Shown: one piece after another, positions 23,448 through 31,558 of the stretch
How the letters are laid out: the number at the start of each line of letters is the position of its first letter
Numbering within the stretch: the stretch's first letter is position 1
Assembly (NCBI GenBank): GCA_030158585.1
Contig: JAOASR010000131.1
Span: 1-35,966 of the forward strand
From: Microcella sp.
Lineage (GTDB): Bacteria > Actinomycetota > Actinomycetes > Actinomycetales > Microbacteriaceae
Reading direction: 5' to 3'
Length of the DNA stretch: 35,966 nucleotides
Notes under the pieces: generated by a model
Told to the model about the DNA's origin: nothing
What the model saw: only the letters and a program-made list of their open reading frames with translations
The model's database searches: none
Position numbers and translations under genes: made by a program

Positions 23448-23463
23448 GCGAGCGGAGAGCAGC

Positions 23464-24780
23464 ATGACCAGGCACGACGTGATCGTGGTGGGCGCTGGGC
23501 TCGCCGGGCTGAGCGCGGCGCGCGACCTCGCCGCGGGCGGGGCCGACGTGATCGTGCTCGAGGCGCGCGGCCGCGCGGGCGGTCGCGTCGAGCAGACGGA
23601 GACCCCCGACGGCCGGCCCATCCAGCTCGGGGGCGAGGTCATCGGCGACTCGCACACCTCGTATCGGCAGCTCGTCGCCGAGCTCGGCCTGACCATCGTG
23701 CCGAGCTTCACCGACATCCCCGGCGAATCGACGTGGCTCGTCTCCGAGGGGCGCGTCCTCGGCGATGAGATGCCGTGGATGCTCGACGCAGACCGCGCGA
23801 TCTACGACCGACTCGAGCAGAGGTTCGCGGCCCTCGCCGCCACCGTCGACCCCGATGACCCCTGGGCGCATCCCGATGCCGTCGCGCTCGACCGCCTCAG
23901 CGTCGGAGCGTGGCTGCGGTCGGAGGGCGCCACCCCCGCCGTGCTGCGCGCGATGGAGCTGCGCACGCTCGCCCTCGCCGACCCCTCGATCGAGCGCCGG
24001 TCGCTGCTCGCCGACCTGCGCAAGGAAGCGACGGCGGGAGCCCTCGGCTTCTACGACTACGACGCGTGGGAGAGCGCGAAGGTGCTCGAGGGGTCGGCGA
24101 CCGTCGCGCTGCGCATGGCCGAAGGGCTCGGGCATCGGATCCGGTACGGGAGTGCGGTCGCGTCGATCGCCGTCGACTCGGGCGGAGTCGTCGTGACGCT
24201 CGCGACGGGCGAGCGCCTGACCGCCTCGGATGTGGTGTGCGCGCTGCCCGCCGGGCCGCTTCGCGACCTGAGCATCACGGGCGTCGATGCGCGGTATCTT
24301 GCGGCGGCCACCCGGCGGCAGCACGCCCCCACGGCGAAGCTCGTCACCGTCTACGCGTCGTCGTTCTGGGAGGCGAACGGGCAGAACGGCACGGGCTACT
24401 TCGAGCACACGCTGCTCGGCGGCACGTGGGTGCAGACGCGCGGGGCGCTCTCGGCCCTCGTGCCCGTCGACCGGTTGGGGCCGTACCAGGCGCTGCCGGC
24501 GGCGCAGCGCGAGGACGTGCTGCTCAGCGAGCTCGTCGCGGCGTACGGGCCGGAGGCGGCCGAGGTCGAGTCGGTGTTCGTGCGCGACTGGTTCGCCGAC
24601 CCGTGGACGCAGGGCTACATCACCGCGTGGCGACCCGGCGACCTCACCGCGGTCGGGCCGTTGCACGGCACGCACGCTCCGCCGTTCTGGCTCGTCGGCT
24701 CGGACCAGTGGGTGTGCGGCTACATGGAGGGCGCGGTGCGCACCGGGCGCGCGGCGGCGCGGGAGCTGCTCGCGCGCTGA
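23464..24780 (+). CDS. Flavin-containing amine oxidase
   Basis: A 438-residue FAD amine oxidase of the monoamine oxidase superfamily. The N-terminal dinucleotide motif VIVVGAGLAGLSAARDL is followed by VLEARGRAGGRV (second FAD motif) and LGGEVIGDSHTSY. FAD contact at the C terminus is FWLVGSDQWVCGYMEGAVRTGRAAARELL. The substrate is unknown. It lies 16 bases after the dehydrogenase with GGAG before the ATG, so the pair is probably one operon under the dyad-containing promoter. Two flavoprotein amine oxidases side by side suggest successive oxidation of an amine compound (inference). No signal peptide is present. Confidence 0.88.
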   Translation: MTRHDVIVVGAGLAGLSAARDLAAGGADVIVLEARGRAGGRVEQTETPDGRPIQLGGEVIGDSHTSYRQLVAELGLTIVPSFTDIPGESTWLVSEGRVLGDEMPWMLDADRAIYDRLEQRFAALAATVDPDDPWAHPDAVALDRLSVGAWLRSEGATPAVLRAMELRTLALADPSIERRSLLADLRKEATAGALGFYDYDAWESAKVLEGSATVALRMAEGLGHRIRYGSAVASIAVDSGGVVVTLATGERLTASDVVCALPAGPLRDLSITGVDARYLAAATRRQHAPTAKLVTVYASSFWEANGQNGTGYFEHTLLGGTWVQTRGALSALVPVDRLGPYQALPAAQREDVLLSELVAAYGPEAAEVESVFVRDWFADPWTQGYITAWRPGDLTAVGPLHGTHAPPFWLVGSDQWVCGYMEGAVRTGRAAARELLAR

Positions 24781-24803
24781 ATTCCGCGCTCGCAGTTCGA
24801 GTT

Positions 24804-24849
24804 GTTCCGGGCGCTTCGCGTGCCCGCGGGCACGCCGGTCGCCCGAAAC
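24804..24849. repeat. Dispersed palindromic element, copy 3
   Basis: A 46-base element aligning without gaps to 20789-20834 (35 identities). Ends GTTCCGGGCG and CGCCCGAAAC are complementary, and the core CGTGCCCG-CGGGCACG (24819-24834) is a perfect 16-bp palindrome. An outer GCGCTTC/GAAGCGC pair (24811-24817, 24855-24861) strengthens the fold. It lies between the convergent amine oxidase and DUF1761 genes and may double as a bidirectional terminator. Confidence 0.7.
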
Positions 24850-24868
24850 CGCTAGAAGCGCGGGAGCC

Positions 24869-25297
24869 TCAGCTGACCAGGCCGACGACCAGGCCCGCGA
24901 GCGTCAGCCCGACGACGTCGCCGCCGACCTCGATGAGCCAGACCCTGAAGCCGTCGCCGCCGAAGAGCCGGTGCGAGAGCGAGCTCGCCGCGACGAGTCC
25001 GATGCCGAAGAGGAGGCCGCCGAGCGCTCCCCCGAGCGGGCCGACCGGGTCGCCGGTCGCCTGCGCGACGAAGCCAAGGATGAGCGCGAGCGTGAACACC
25101 TGCACGAGCGCGCCGACCGCGGTCGAGCCGAACACGACCGCCATGCCGTGGCTGCCCTGCGGCTCGGCGGGGTCTTTACCGCGGGCACGCATCCAGGCTG
25201 GGTAGAAGGTCTTCGGGCCGAACCAGATCGCGCCGGTGACGAAGTAGACGACGAAGCCGGCGAGGATGGCCAGCCAGCTGAGCTCGGGGAAGGTCAT
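24869..25297 (-). CDS. DUF1761 family membrane protein
   Basis: A 142-residue integral membrane protein with four apparent TM segments. It begins LSWLAILAGFVVYFVTGAIWFGPKTFYPAWMRARGKDP, the N-terminal pattern of DUF1761 (a W(F/Y)GP motif after TM1 followed by W). Function is unknown for the family. The ATG lies six bases after a TAGCGT hexamer, so the message is probably leaderless. It converges with the amine oxidase gene across palindromic copy 3 and is divergent from the acyltransferase gene. Confidence 0.85.
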   Translation of the reverse strand: MTFPELSWLAILAGFVVYFVTGAIWFGPKTFYPAWMRARGKDPAEPQGSHGMAVVFGSTAVGALVQVFTLALILGFVAQATGDPVGPLGGALGGLLFGIGLVAASSLSHRLFGGDGFRVWLIEVGGDVVGLTLAGLVVGLVS

Positions 25298-25303
25298 GGG
25301 GCG

Positions 25304-25309
25304 ACGCTA
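25304..25309 (-). promoter_or_regulatory. Leaderless -10 element of the DUF1761 gene
   Basis: Minus-strand TAGCGT, six bases, ATG at 25297. It is the same hexamer as for adnA and the FVFGSN-family gene. Confidence 0.5.
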
Positions 25310-25442
25310 GCGGCGGGGCGAGGCGGCGAGGCGGGGGCGGGCGTTCCGCGTGTCGGGCGCCCCGTGGGTAGCGCGCAGGTTGCCGAACAGCGGTTCGCGC
25401 GATCAGGCCTCGTCGCGAGCATCCGATCGCCTGACGGCCGCC

Positions 25443-25448
25443 TACTGT
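25443..25448 (+). promoter_or_regulatory. Leaderless -10 element of the acyltransferase gene
   Basis: TACTGT, six bases, ATG at 25455. No ribosome-binding site. Confidence 0.5.
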
Positions 25449-25454
25449 TGACGG

Positions 25455-26033
25455 ATGCTCCTTCGTCGTCTCATCGCCCGCACGTTCTGGGCCTTCAGCC
25501 GCTGGCGCCTGGTCACCGAGTCCGCGCCGACCCGCCCGACGCTGCTGATCGGTGCCCCGCACACGTCGAACTGGGACTTCGTCTTCATGCTCGCCATCAC
25601 GTGGCGGCTCGACATGCACATCCGCTGGCTGGGCAAGAAGAGTCTCTTCACGAGCTGGCGGGGGCCGATCATGCTGCGTCTCGGCGGCATCCCCGTCGAT
25701 CGGGATGCGCCCAGCCGGGTGGTCACCGAGGTCGTCGAGCGGGTGCGGTCGGGCGACGTGTTCGGCCTCGTGGTCACCCCAGACGGCACGCGCAAGGGGC
25801 ACACGCACTGGAAGTCGGGCTTCTACCGCATCGCGCGGGAGGCGAACATGCCGGTGACGCTCGGGTACGTCGACCGCACGACGATGACGACCGGGCTCGG
25901 CCCGACGATCAAGCTCACGGGCGACGTGGCGCATGACATGGAGCGCATCCGCGCCTTCTACGCCGACAAGTCGGGCGTGCGTCCCGAGCACCGGGTGGAG
26001 CCGCGGCTGCGCGAAGAGCTCGCGGGCGGCTGA
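25455..26033 (+). CDS. PlsC-like phospholipid/glycerol acyltransferase
   Basis: A 192-residue acyltransferase of the 1-acylglycerol-3-phosphate acyltransferase superfamily. The catalytic H-x4-D motif is His36 and Asp41 in APHTSNWD. A later block GGIPVDRDAPSRVV and TPDGTRKGHTHWKSGFYRIA match the substrate-binding blocks of short PlsC-like proteins. It is short for a housekeeping PlsC and lacks a clear N-terminal anchor helix, so it may be a side-branch lipid acyltransferase. It converges with isocitrate lyase; two hairpins lie in the 116-base gap. Confidence 0.85.
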   Translation: MLLRRLIARTFWAFSRWRLVTESAPTRPTLLIGAPHTSNWDFVFMLAITWRLDMHIRWLGKKSLFTSWRGPIMLRLGGIPVDRDAPSRVVTEVVERVRSGDVFGLVVTPDGTRKGHTHWKSGFYRIAREANMPVTLGYVDRTTMTTGLGPTIKLTGDVAHDMERIRAFYADKSGVRPEHRVEPRLREELAGG

Positions 26034-26061
26034 GCCGACCGACCGAGCGCACGGCCGGGGT

Positions 26062-26083
26062 GACCGCCCTCTCGCAGGCGGTC
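26062..26083 (+). terminator. Hairpin terminator of the acyltransferase gene
   Basis: A 7-bp perfect stem GACCGCC/GGCGGTC (26062-26068, 26077-26083) with an 8-base loop, 29 bases after the acyltransferase stop codon. No U-tract. Confidence 0.5.
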
Positions 26084-26097
26084 GCCCAGCATGCAAG

Positions 26098-26127
26098 GTG
26101 CCGGCCTCCCCTGGGGGAGACCGGCAC
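26098..26127 (-). terminator. Hairpin terminator of isocitrate lyase
   Basis: A 14-bp stem (26098-26111, 26114-26127) with a two-base loop. The single non-Watson-Crick position is G-U in the minus-strand RNA but C-A in the plus strand, so the hairpin is tuned for the isocitrate lyase transcript, about 23 bases after its stop codon. Confidence 0.65.
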
Positions 26128-26149
26128 GCTCGGTGCAGAAGAACGAGTC

Positions 26150-27742
26150 CTAGAACTGGTTCATCGTGTTGTGCTCGCCGCCGGCCTTGAGGGCCGAGTC
26201 GCCGGCGAAGTACTCCTTGTGGTTGTCACCGATGTCGGAACCGGCCATGTTCTGGTGCTTCACCGTGGCGATCCCCTCGCGGATCTCGCGTCGCTGCACG
26301 CCCTTGACGTAGGCGAGCATGCCCTGGTCGGCGAAGTAGCCCTTGGCCAGGTCATCCGTCGACAGTGCCGCCGTGTGGTACGTGGGCAGCGTGATCAGGT
26401 GGTGGAAGATACCGGCCTGCGCCGAGCTGTCGCGCTGGAAGGTTCGGATTCTCTCGTCGGCGACCTTCGCCAGCTCGGTGTCGTCGTACTCGACGCTCAT
26501 GAGCTTCGTGGGGTCGTACGCCGAGACGTCCTTGCCCTCCTGCACGAAGGCGTCGTAGGCCTGCTGGCGGAAGCTGGCGGTCCAGTTGAACGACGGGCTG
26601 TTGTTGTAGACCAGCTTGGCGTTCGGGATGACCTTGCGGACCTCGTTCATCATGCCGGCGATCTGGCCGATGTGCGGCTTCTCCGTCTCGATCCAGAGCA
26701 GGTCGGCGCCGTTCTGCAACGACGTGATGCTGTCGAGCACGCAGCGCTCGGCACCGGTTCCTTCGCGGAACTGGTAGAGGTTGCTGGGGAGGCGCTTGGG
26801 GCGCACGAGCCGGCCGTCGCGCTTGATGACGACGTCGCCGTCGCTGAGCCCCGACTCGGGGATCTCCTCGACGTCGAGGAACGAGTTGTACTGGTCGCCG
26901 AGGTCGCCGGGCGCGCGGCTCACGGCGAGCTTCTGCGTGAGGCCGGCGCCGAGCGAATCGGTGCGCGCGACGATCACGCCGTTGTCGATGCCGAGCTCGA
27001 GGAACGCGTAGCGCACCGCGTTGATCTTGGCGATGAAGTCCTCATGGGGAACGGTGACCTTGCCGTCCTGGTGGCCGCACTGCTTCTCGTCCGAGACCTG
27101 GTTCTCGATCTGCAGTGCGCAGGCGCCCGCCTCGATCATCTTCTTGGCCAGCAGGTACGTGGCCTCCGGGTTGCCGAAGCCGGCGTCGATGTCGGCGATG
27201 ATCGGCACGACGTGGGTCTCGTAGTTGTCGATCTGCGTCTGGATGAGCTCGATCGAGGTCTCGTCGCCAGCGGCACGGGCGGCATCGAGCTGCGTGAAGA
27301 GCAGGTCGAGCTCACGGGCGTCGGCCTGGCGGAGGAAGGTGTAGAGCTCCTCGATGAGGGCGGGCACGGCCGTCTTCTCGTGCATGGACTGGTCGGGGAG
27401 CGGCCCGAACTCGGAACGCAGCGCGGCGACCATCCAGCCCGAGAGGTAGAGGTACCGCTTGTTGGTGGTCTTCAGGTGCTTCTTGATCGAGATGAGCTTC
27501 TGCTGGCCGATGAAGCCGTGCCAGACGCCGAGCGACTGGGTGTACACCGACGAGTCGGCGTCGTACTCGGCCATGTCCTTGCGCATGATGTCCGCGGTGT
27601 ACTGGGCGATCTCCAGGCCCGTGCGGAAACGGTTCTGGGCGCGCATCCGGGCGACCGACTCCGCATTGATCGCATCCCAGCTGCTGCCGACTTCCTGCTT
27701 CAGCGCTTCGATCGCGTCGATGTCGTCTTGGTAGGCGTTCAT
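26150..27742 (-). CDS. aceA: Isocitrate lyase, long (about 530-residue) subfamily
   Basis: A 530-residue enzyme cleaving isocitrate to succinate and glyoxylate, the first step of the glyoxylate shunt. The active-site segment is [10 protein letters not shown] with Cys222, followed by [22 protein letters not shown] (metal and substrate binding) and NNSPSFNW are also present. The KQCGHQ form and the length match the subfamily seen in Pseudomonas (531 residues), not the shorter E. coli or mycobacterial Icl1 type. The start is ATG 27742, with GAAGGA (27749-27754, minus strand) six bases upstream; upstream codons of the open frame are non-coding in character. No malate synthase gene is in the window. 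The upstream gap with inverted repeats suggests carbon-source control. Confidence 0.95.
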   Translation of the reverse strand: MNAYQDDIDAIEALKQEVGSSWDAINAESVARMRAQNRFRTGLEIAQYTADIMRKDMAEYDADSSVYTQSLGVWHGFIGQQKLISIKKHLKTTNKRYLYLSGWMVAALRSEFGPLPDQSMHEKTAVPALIEELYTFLRQADARELDLLFTQLDAARAAGDETSIELIQTQIDNYETHVVPIIADIDAGFGNPEATYLLAKKMIEAGACALQIENQVSDEKQCGHQDGKVTVPHEDFIAKINAVRYAFLELGIDNGVIVARTDSLGAGLTQKLAVSRAPGDLGDQYNSFLDVEEIPESGLSDGDVVIKRDGRLVRPKRLPSNLYQFREGTGAERCVLDSITSLQNGADLLWIETEKPHIGQIAGMMNEVRKVIPNAKLVYNNSPSFNWTASFRQQAYDAFVQEGKDVSAYDPTKLMSVEYDDTELAKVADERIRTFQRDSSAQAGIFHHLITLPTYHTAALSTDDLAKGYFADQGMLAYVKGVQRREIREGIATVKHQNMAGSDIGDNHKEYFAGDSALKAGGEHNTMNQF

Positions 27743-27795
27743 GTCATGTCCTTCGTTGTGAGTGGTTCTGTGCCGGGTCGTCTTCCGCGCTGAGA

Positions 27796-27870
27796 CCACA
27801 GTGGACAAATAACGCCTCTTCATCGGGCGTGAAGAGCTCAGAACTTTTCGCGTTTTTCGGAAAGACCGAA
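27796..27870. promoter_or_regulatory. Candidate operator cluster between aceA and rraA-like gene
   Basis: The 251-base divergent gap holds three inverted repeats in 75 bases. They are CCAC-A-GTGG (27796-27804), CTCTTC-N9-GAAGAG (27816-27821, 27831-27836) and TTCGG-AAAGA-CCGAA (27856-27870). This stretch is also clearly more AT-rich than its surroundings, and it lies 54-128 bases upstream of the aceA start. Candidate regulators by analogy are RamB- or GlxR-type factors, but I do not see their known consensus sites. The remaining bases (27871-27993) show only a GC-rich leader of the rraA-like gene. Confidence 0.35.
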
Positions 27871-27993
27871 GAAGAGGGCCCGCCCGCACCGCTCGCGCGC
27901 CCACCCGCCCACCGATCCAGGGCTACCGTCGGAGGCGATTCAGGCCACCCTGCGCAGTGCACAAGCGGGGGACTCCACGAGGGACGGGATGAC

Positions 27994-28458
27994 ATGACGA
28001 CGACTGCTGACCTGTACGACGAACGGGGCGAGCGCATCCAGTCGCTGCCGCTCCAGCTCCAGCTCTTCGGCGCTCACGCGAGGTTCGAGGGGCCGATTCG
28101 GACGGTGACGTGCTTCGAGGACAACGCGCTGCTCAAGTCAGTCGTCTCCACGCCCGGCGAGGGCGCGGTGCTCGTCGTCGACGGAGGGGGCTCCCTCGAA
28201 CGGGCACTGATGGGCGACATGATCGCGGCGATCGCCGCAGAGAACGGCTGGGCCGGCGCGGTGATCAACGGGGCCATTCGCGACCGCGTCGCGATCTCGG
28301 CGATCCCGATCGGCATCAAAGCCCTCGGCACCAACCCGCGGAAGAGCACCAAGACCGGTGCAGGCGAGGCGGATGCCCCTCTCGAGTTCGGCGGAGTGAC
28401 CTTCCGGCCCGGCGCCATGCTCTACAGCGACGAGGACGGCATCCTCGTCGAACGATGA
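27994..28458 (+). CDS. rraA: RraA-like protein (class II oxaloacid aldolase / RNase E regulator family)
   Basis: A 154-residue protein of the RraA fold. Family motifs are [37 protein letters not shown] (GD and NG..RD, the aldolase metal and substrate site), followed by [13 protein letters not shown]. Family members either inhibit RNase E in proteobacteria or act as 4-hydroxy-4-methyl-2-oxoglutarate aldolase and oxaloacetate decarboxylase. Actinobacteria lack the classic RraA target arrangement, so the aldolase/decarboxylase role is more plausible (inference). The ATG at 27994 has a GAGGGACGGG run just upstream. It is divergent from aceA, which would fit shared control of C4 acid metabolism. 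It converges with ychF 34 bases away. Confidence 0.85.
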   Translation: MTTTADLYDERGERIQSLPLQLQLFGAHARFEGPIRTVTCFEDNALLKSVVSTPGEGAVLVVDGGGSLERALMGDMIAAIAAENGWAGAVINGAIRDRVAISAIPIGIKALGTNPRKSTKTGAGEADAPLEFGGVTFRPGAMLYSDEDGILVER

Positions 28459-28492
28459 TTCCGATCACACGAGGGGGCGCATCCGCGGCCGC

Positions 28493-29566
28493 CTACACGT
28501 TGAAGCGGAACTCCACCACGTCGCCGTCCTGCATGACGTAGTCCTTGCCCTCGATGCGGGCCTTGCCCTTCGAGCGGGCTTCGGCGACTGAGCCGCACGC
28601 GACGAGGTCGTCGAACGAGATGACCTCGGCCTTGATGAAGCCCTTCTCGAAGTCGGTGTGGATCACACCGGCGGCCTGCGGGGCCTTCCAGCCCTTGCCG
28701 ATCGTCCAGGCGCGCGACTCCTTGGGGCCGGCGGTGAGGTACGTCTGCAGGCCGAGAGTGTCGAAGCCGATGTGGGCGAGCTGGTGCAGGCCGCTCTCGG
28801 TCTGGCCGGTCGACGCGAGAAGTTCGGCGGCGTCGTCGGCGTCGAGCCCGATGAGCTCGCTCTCGATCTTCGCGTCGAGGAACACGGCCTTGGCGGGCGC
28901 GACGAGGGCGGCGAGCTCGGCCATCCGGCCGGTGTCGCCGAGCACGCCCTCGTCGACGTTGAAGACGTAGATGAACGGCTTCGCCGAGAGCAGGCCGAGC
29001 TCGCGGATGGGCGACGCGTCGAAGCCAGCCGCCGAGAGGGTGGTGCCCGCGGAGAGCAGCGCGTGAGCATCCGTCGCCGCCTGCAGCACCGAGGGGTCGA
29101 GCTTCTTGCCCTTGACCTCCTTCTCGTACCGCACGAGCGCCTTCTCGAGCGTCTGAAGGTCGGCGAGCATGAGCTCGGTGTTGATGATCTCCATGTCGCC
29201 GGCGGGGTCGACCTTGCCGCCGACGTGCACGACGTCGTCGTCGGTGAAGGCGCGCACGACCTGGGCGATCGCATCCGACTCGCGGATGTTCGCGAGGAAC
29301 TGGTTGCCGAGCCCCTCGCCCTCGCTCGCGCCCTTCACGATGCCGGCGATGTCGACGAACGACACCGTCGCGGGCAGAATGCGCTCGCTGCCGAAGATGC
29401 CGGCGAGAGTCTTCAGCCGCTCATCGGGCAGCTCGACGATGCCGACGTTCGGCTCGATCGTCGCGAACGGGTAGTTCGCCGCGAGCACATCGTTCTGAGT
29501 CAGCGCGTTGAACAGGGTGGACTTGCCGACGTTGGGCAGGCCGACGATGCCGATAGAGAGAGCCAC
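28493..29566 (-). CDS. ychF: YchF/OLA1-family redox-regulated ATPase
   Basis: A 357-residue Obg-superfamily P-loop protein. G1 is GLPNVGKST near residues 8-16, G3 is DIAGIVKGA, and the G4 equivalent is NVDE rather than NKxD, which is why YchF prefers ATP over GTP. A coiled-coil insertion (LADLQTLEKALVRYEKEVKGKK) and a C-terminal TGS domain (KGFIKAEVISFDDL, DGDVVEFRFNV) complete the family architecture at the normal length. It associates with ribosomes and responds to oxidative stress in other bacteria. The GTG start lies eight bases after TAGGCT. Confidence 0.95.
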   Translation of the reverse strand: MALSIGIVGLPNVGKSTLFNALTQNDVLAANYPFATIEPNVGIVELPDERLKTLAGIFGSERILPATVSFVDIAGIVKGASEGEGLGNQFLANIRESDAIAQVVRAFTDDDVVHVGGKVDPAGDMEIINTELMLADLQTLEKALVRYEKEVKGKKLDPSVLQAATDAHALLSAGTTLSAAGFDASPIRELGLLSAKPFIYVFNVDEGVLGDTGRMAELAALVAPAKAVFLDAKIESELIGLDADDAAELLASTGQTESGLHQLAHIGFDTLGLQTYLTAGPKESRAWTIGKGWKAPQAAGVIHTDFEKGFIKAEVISFDDLVACGSVAEARSKGKARIEGKDYVMQDGDVVEFRFNV

Positions 29567-29574
29567 GAGGCACC

Positions 29575-29580
29575 AGCCTA
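29575..29580 (-). promoter_or_regulatory. -10 element of ychF, near-leaderless
   Basis: Minus-strand TAGGCT, eight bases, GTG at 29566. Transcription would start within a base or two of the start codon. Confidence 0.4.
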
Positions 29581-29674
29581 CCGGCGGGGGTCGGCGCGGT
29601 CGGGCGGACGGGCGGCGTCGCGCGCGTGCTGAGCGGCGCCCGCATGAGCAGAGACCGGCTCAGGATGCCCGGGC

Positions 29675-29680
29675 TAGCCT
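29675..29680 (+). promoter_or_regulatory. Leaderless -10 element of the gamma-glutamyltransferase gene
   Basis: TAGCCT, six bases, ATG at 29687. The AAGG abutting the ATG is too close to act as a ribosome-binding site. Confidence 0.55.
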
Positions 29681-29686
29681 CGAAGG

Positions 29687-31528
29687 ATGACCACCGATGC
29701 CGCTGGCCCGTCCTTCACTCCCGCCCCCACCGATCGCACGCGCCCCGAGCTGCGCGGCACCTTCGGCATGGCCGCGAGCACGCACTGGCTCGCCACCGCG
29801 ACCGCGCAGTCGGTGCTCGAGCGCGGCGGCACCGCGATCGACGCCGCCGTCGCGTGCGCGTTCGTGCTGCACGTCGTCGAGCCGCACCTCAATGGTCCGG
29901 GCGGCGACCTGACGGGGCTCGTCGCGCCGGCGGGCGAGGCGCCGATCGTGCTCGCGGGGCAGGGCGCGGCGCCCGCGGCCGCGACGATCGAGCACTACCG
30001 CTCACTCGGTCTCGACGAGGTGCCGGGCGCCGGCCCGCTCGCCGCCGCGACCCCCGGCTCGGTCGTCACGTGGCTGACCCTGCTCGCCGACCGCGGCTCG
30101 TGGGAGCTGCGCGACGTGCTCGCCCCCGCCCTGCGCTACGCCGCCGACGGCCACCCCGTGCACGAGAACGTCGTGCGCACCATCGCCGCCGTCGCGCCGC
30201 TGTTCGACGAGCACTGGCCGACCTCGAAGGCCCAGTGGATGCCCGGCGGCGAGGCGCCCGCAGCGGGCGACATGATCCGCAACGAGGCGTGGGCCGGGGT
30301 GCTGAGGCGACTGATCGCGGCCGGCGAGTCGACCGGCACGCGCGAGGACCGCATCCATGCCGCGATCGGCATGTGGAAGCACGGCTTCGTCGCCGAGGCC
30401 ATCGAGGAGTTCGTGCAGACCCCCGTGCGGCACTCCACGGGCGGCGATCACGCGGGCGTCATCACGGCGGCCGACGTGGCAGCGTTCGCGCCGGCCGAGG
30501 AGGAGCCGGTCGTGCTGACCTTCCGCGGCGTCGACGTCGTGAAGGCCGGGCCGTGGACGCAGGGGCCCGCCCTGCTCATGGCGCTCGGCATCCTCGAGGC
30601 GCGCGCCGCGACCCACGGCGTCGAGGTGCTCGACCCGTCGACCGAGGTCGGCGTGCACACCATCGTCGAAGCGCTCAAGCTCGCCCTCGCCGATCGCGAT
30701 GCATGGTTTGCCGACCCCGCGGCGAGCGACGTGCCGCTCTCCGACCTGCTGTCGGAGTCGTATCTGGCATCGCGGGCCGAGCTGATCGGTGAGGAGGCGT
30801 CGCGCGAGGTGCGACCCGGCAGCCCCGGCGGCCGATCGCCGTGGATGCCCCCGGTCGTCGACCACGCCGCCGCCGTCGCGGGCGGCGCGGCCTCGTCGTC
30901 GGGCGCGGGCGAGCCGACGATCGACCGCAGCGGCCGCTCCCGCGGTGACACGTGCCACCTCGACGTCGTCGACCAGTGGGGCGCGCTCGTGTCGGTGACC
31001 CCCTCGGGCGGGTGGCTGCAGTCCTCCCCCACGATCCCCGCCCTCGGCTTCTGCCTCGGCACGCGCGCCCAGATGATGTGGCTCGACGCGGAGTCTCCGT
31101 CGAAGCTCGAGCCGGGCATCCGCCCTCGATCGACGCTCTCGCCGACCATGCTCGCGATCGCCGGCGAGGCGTTCGAGGCGCTCGGCACGCCCGGTGGCGA
31201 TCAGCAGGATCAGTGGCAGCTGCTCTACCTGCTGCGCCGCATCGTCGGAGGGTACGAGCCGCAGCAGGCGATCGATGCGCCGATGTTCCACACCGATGCG
31301 ATGGTCGCGTCGTTCCAGCCGCGCACGGTGCAGGTCGCGTCGCTCACGGTCGAGTCGCGGCTCGGCGACGACGTGATCGAGGGGCTGCGGGTGCGAGGTC
31401 ATGCCGTGAACGTCGTCGGGCCGTGGACGCTCGGGCGCATGAGCTGCGTCGGCATCGACCGCGCGCGCGGCTGGATGTACGCCGCGTCGAACTCGCGCGG
31501 GGCGCAGGGGTACGCGGCCGGCCGGTAG
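29687..31528 (+). CDS. ggt: Gamma-glutamyltransferase family protein (Ntn hydrolase)
   Basis: A 613-residue gamma-glutamyltranspeptidase homologue. The N-terminal part shows GMAASTHWLATATAQSVLERGGTAIDAAVA and EPHLNGPGGDLTGL. The predicted self-cleavage nucleophile is Thr422 in GDTCHLDVVD, giving a large piece of 421 and a small piece of 192 residues, normal for the family. Downstream LGTPGGDQQDQWQLLYLL resembles the oxyanion segment. The classic TTHLSVVD is DTCHLDVVD here. There is no signal peptide or lipobox, so unlike periplasmic or secreted GGTs it should be cytoplasmic. It may act on other gamma-glutamyl compounds or as an acylase-like relative. A Ser/Ala-rich linker lies before the nucleophile. 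Confidence 0.88.
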   Translation: MTTDAAGPSFTPAPTDRTRPELRGTFGMAASTHWLATATAQSVLERGGTAIDAAVACAFVLHVVEPHLNGPGGDLTGLVAPAGEAPIVLAGQGAAPAAATIEHYRSLGLDEVPGAGPLAAATPGSVVTWLTLLADRGSWELRDVLAPALRYAADGHPVHENVVRTIAAVAPLFDEHWPTSKAQWMPGGEAPAAGDMIRNEAWAGVLRRLIAAGESTGTREDRIHAAIGMWKHGFVAEAIEEFVQTPVRHSTGGDHAGVITAADVAAFAPAEEEPVVLTFRGVDVVKAGPWTQGPALLMALGILEARAATHGVEVLDPSTEVGVHTIVEALKLALADRDAWFADPAASDVPLSDLLSESYLASRAELIGEEASREVRPGSPGGRSPWMPPVVDHAAAVAGGAASSSGAGEPTIDRSGRSRGDTCHLDVVDQWGALVSVTPSGGWLQSSPTIPALGFCLGTRAQMMWLDAESPSKLEPGIRPRSTLSPTMLAIAGEAFEALGTPGGDQQDQWQLLYLLRRIVGGYEPQQAIDAPMFHTDAMVASFQPRTVQVASLTVESRLGDDVIEGLRVRGHAVNVVGPWTLGRMSCVGIDRARGWMYAASNSRGAQGYAAGR

Positions 31529-31558
31529 TGGTTCGGTTCGGTCGCCAGACCGCGAGCC

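Noticed and set aside
21954-23717. 587-residue open frame on the minus strand
   Set aside because: Antisense to the GcvT-domain dehydrogenase and the start of the amine oxidase; no recognisable motif.
25351-25392. Possible fourth copy of the palindromic element
   Set aside because: It shares GTGTCGGGCG, a CCCGTGGG centre and GGTTGCC-GAAC, but it is shorter, needs several gaps and lacks matching arms. It is too weak to call.
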